This document shows positions 47,753 through 47,795 of a DNA stretch of 47,795 bases, piece by piece. The translations under genes and the position numbers were made by a program. The stretch is from Stutzerimonas stutzeri KOS6 (lineage in GTDB: Bacteria > Pseudomonadota > Gammaproteobacteria > Pseudomonadales > Pseudomonadaceae). Position 1 is the stretch's first letter; every line of letters starts with the position of its first letter. Below the pieces are notes generated by a model, which saw only the letters and a list, made by a program, of their open reading frames with translations, made no database searches and was not told where the DNA came from. The stretch spans positions 868,419-916,213 of the forward strand of contig NZ_KK020676.1 in NCBI RefSeq assembly GCF_000307775.2, written 5' to 3'.

Positions 47753-47795
47753 CCGCCCCCATCGATGACCGATATCGACTCACTTGATTTCGACT

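Overview
The window looks like a chromosomal segment of a high-GC gammaproteobacterium of the Pseudomonadaceae, most likely a Pseudomonas/Stutzerimonas species. The reasons are the divergent trpI-trpBA arrangement, a malonate decarboxylase operon in the order mdcABCDEGH, a complete phn C-P lyase operon, and several REP families of pseudomonad type with a REP-associated tyrosine transposase (RAYT). No tRNA, rRNA, CRISPR array, prophage or intact insertion sequence was seen.

Layout. Bases 1-9.8 kb form a malonate catabolic region. An AtoE-family transporter and an amidase run rightward and converge on a leftward mdcABCDEGH operon. The two outward promoters, about 9.7 kb apart, carry the same two-block sequence (111-150 and, inverted, 9804-9843). 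The amidase has the Lys/cis-Ser/Ser spacing recalled for malonamidase E2. I read the region as one regulon: uptake, conversion of malonamate to malonate, then malonate decarboxylation. The usual transporter genes mdcLM are not present after mdcH. A YdfG-like SDR gene follows at 9.9-10.7 kb.

Bases 10.8-21.8 kb hold phnCDEFGHIJKLMNP, encoding phosphonate uptake and C-P lyase. A Pho-box-like triple repeat and a GTCTAGAC palindrome lie upstream of phnC. A second, perfect copy of the palindrome lies in the first codons of the repressor gene phnF. A duplicated REP-bearing segment sits between phnK and phnL.

Bases 21.9-34 kb are mixed: a small secreted protein, a helix-hairpin-helix protein, a TAXI-type TRAP transporter with its DUF1850 partner, two ferritin-like genes, a putative aminopeptidase, two paralogous lipoproteins, a flavin-dependent monooxygenase, a CPA1-type antiporter and dodecin. 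A REP cluster occupies 33.9-34.5 kb.

Bases 34.5-41.7 kb appear to be a galactofuranose glycan locus: galE facing a leftward operon of a glycosyltransferase, UDP-galactopyranose mutase (glf), a glycosidase-like protein, an ABC exporter and a KTSC protein. Bases 41.7-46.6 kb hold a cysteine hydrolase divergent from a GlxA/AraC regulator, then trpI divergent from trpBA. The window ends with a RAYT gene flanked by its likely REP substrates, including a tandem array with an exact 130-bp period.
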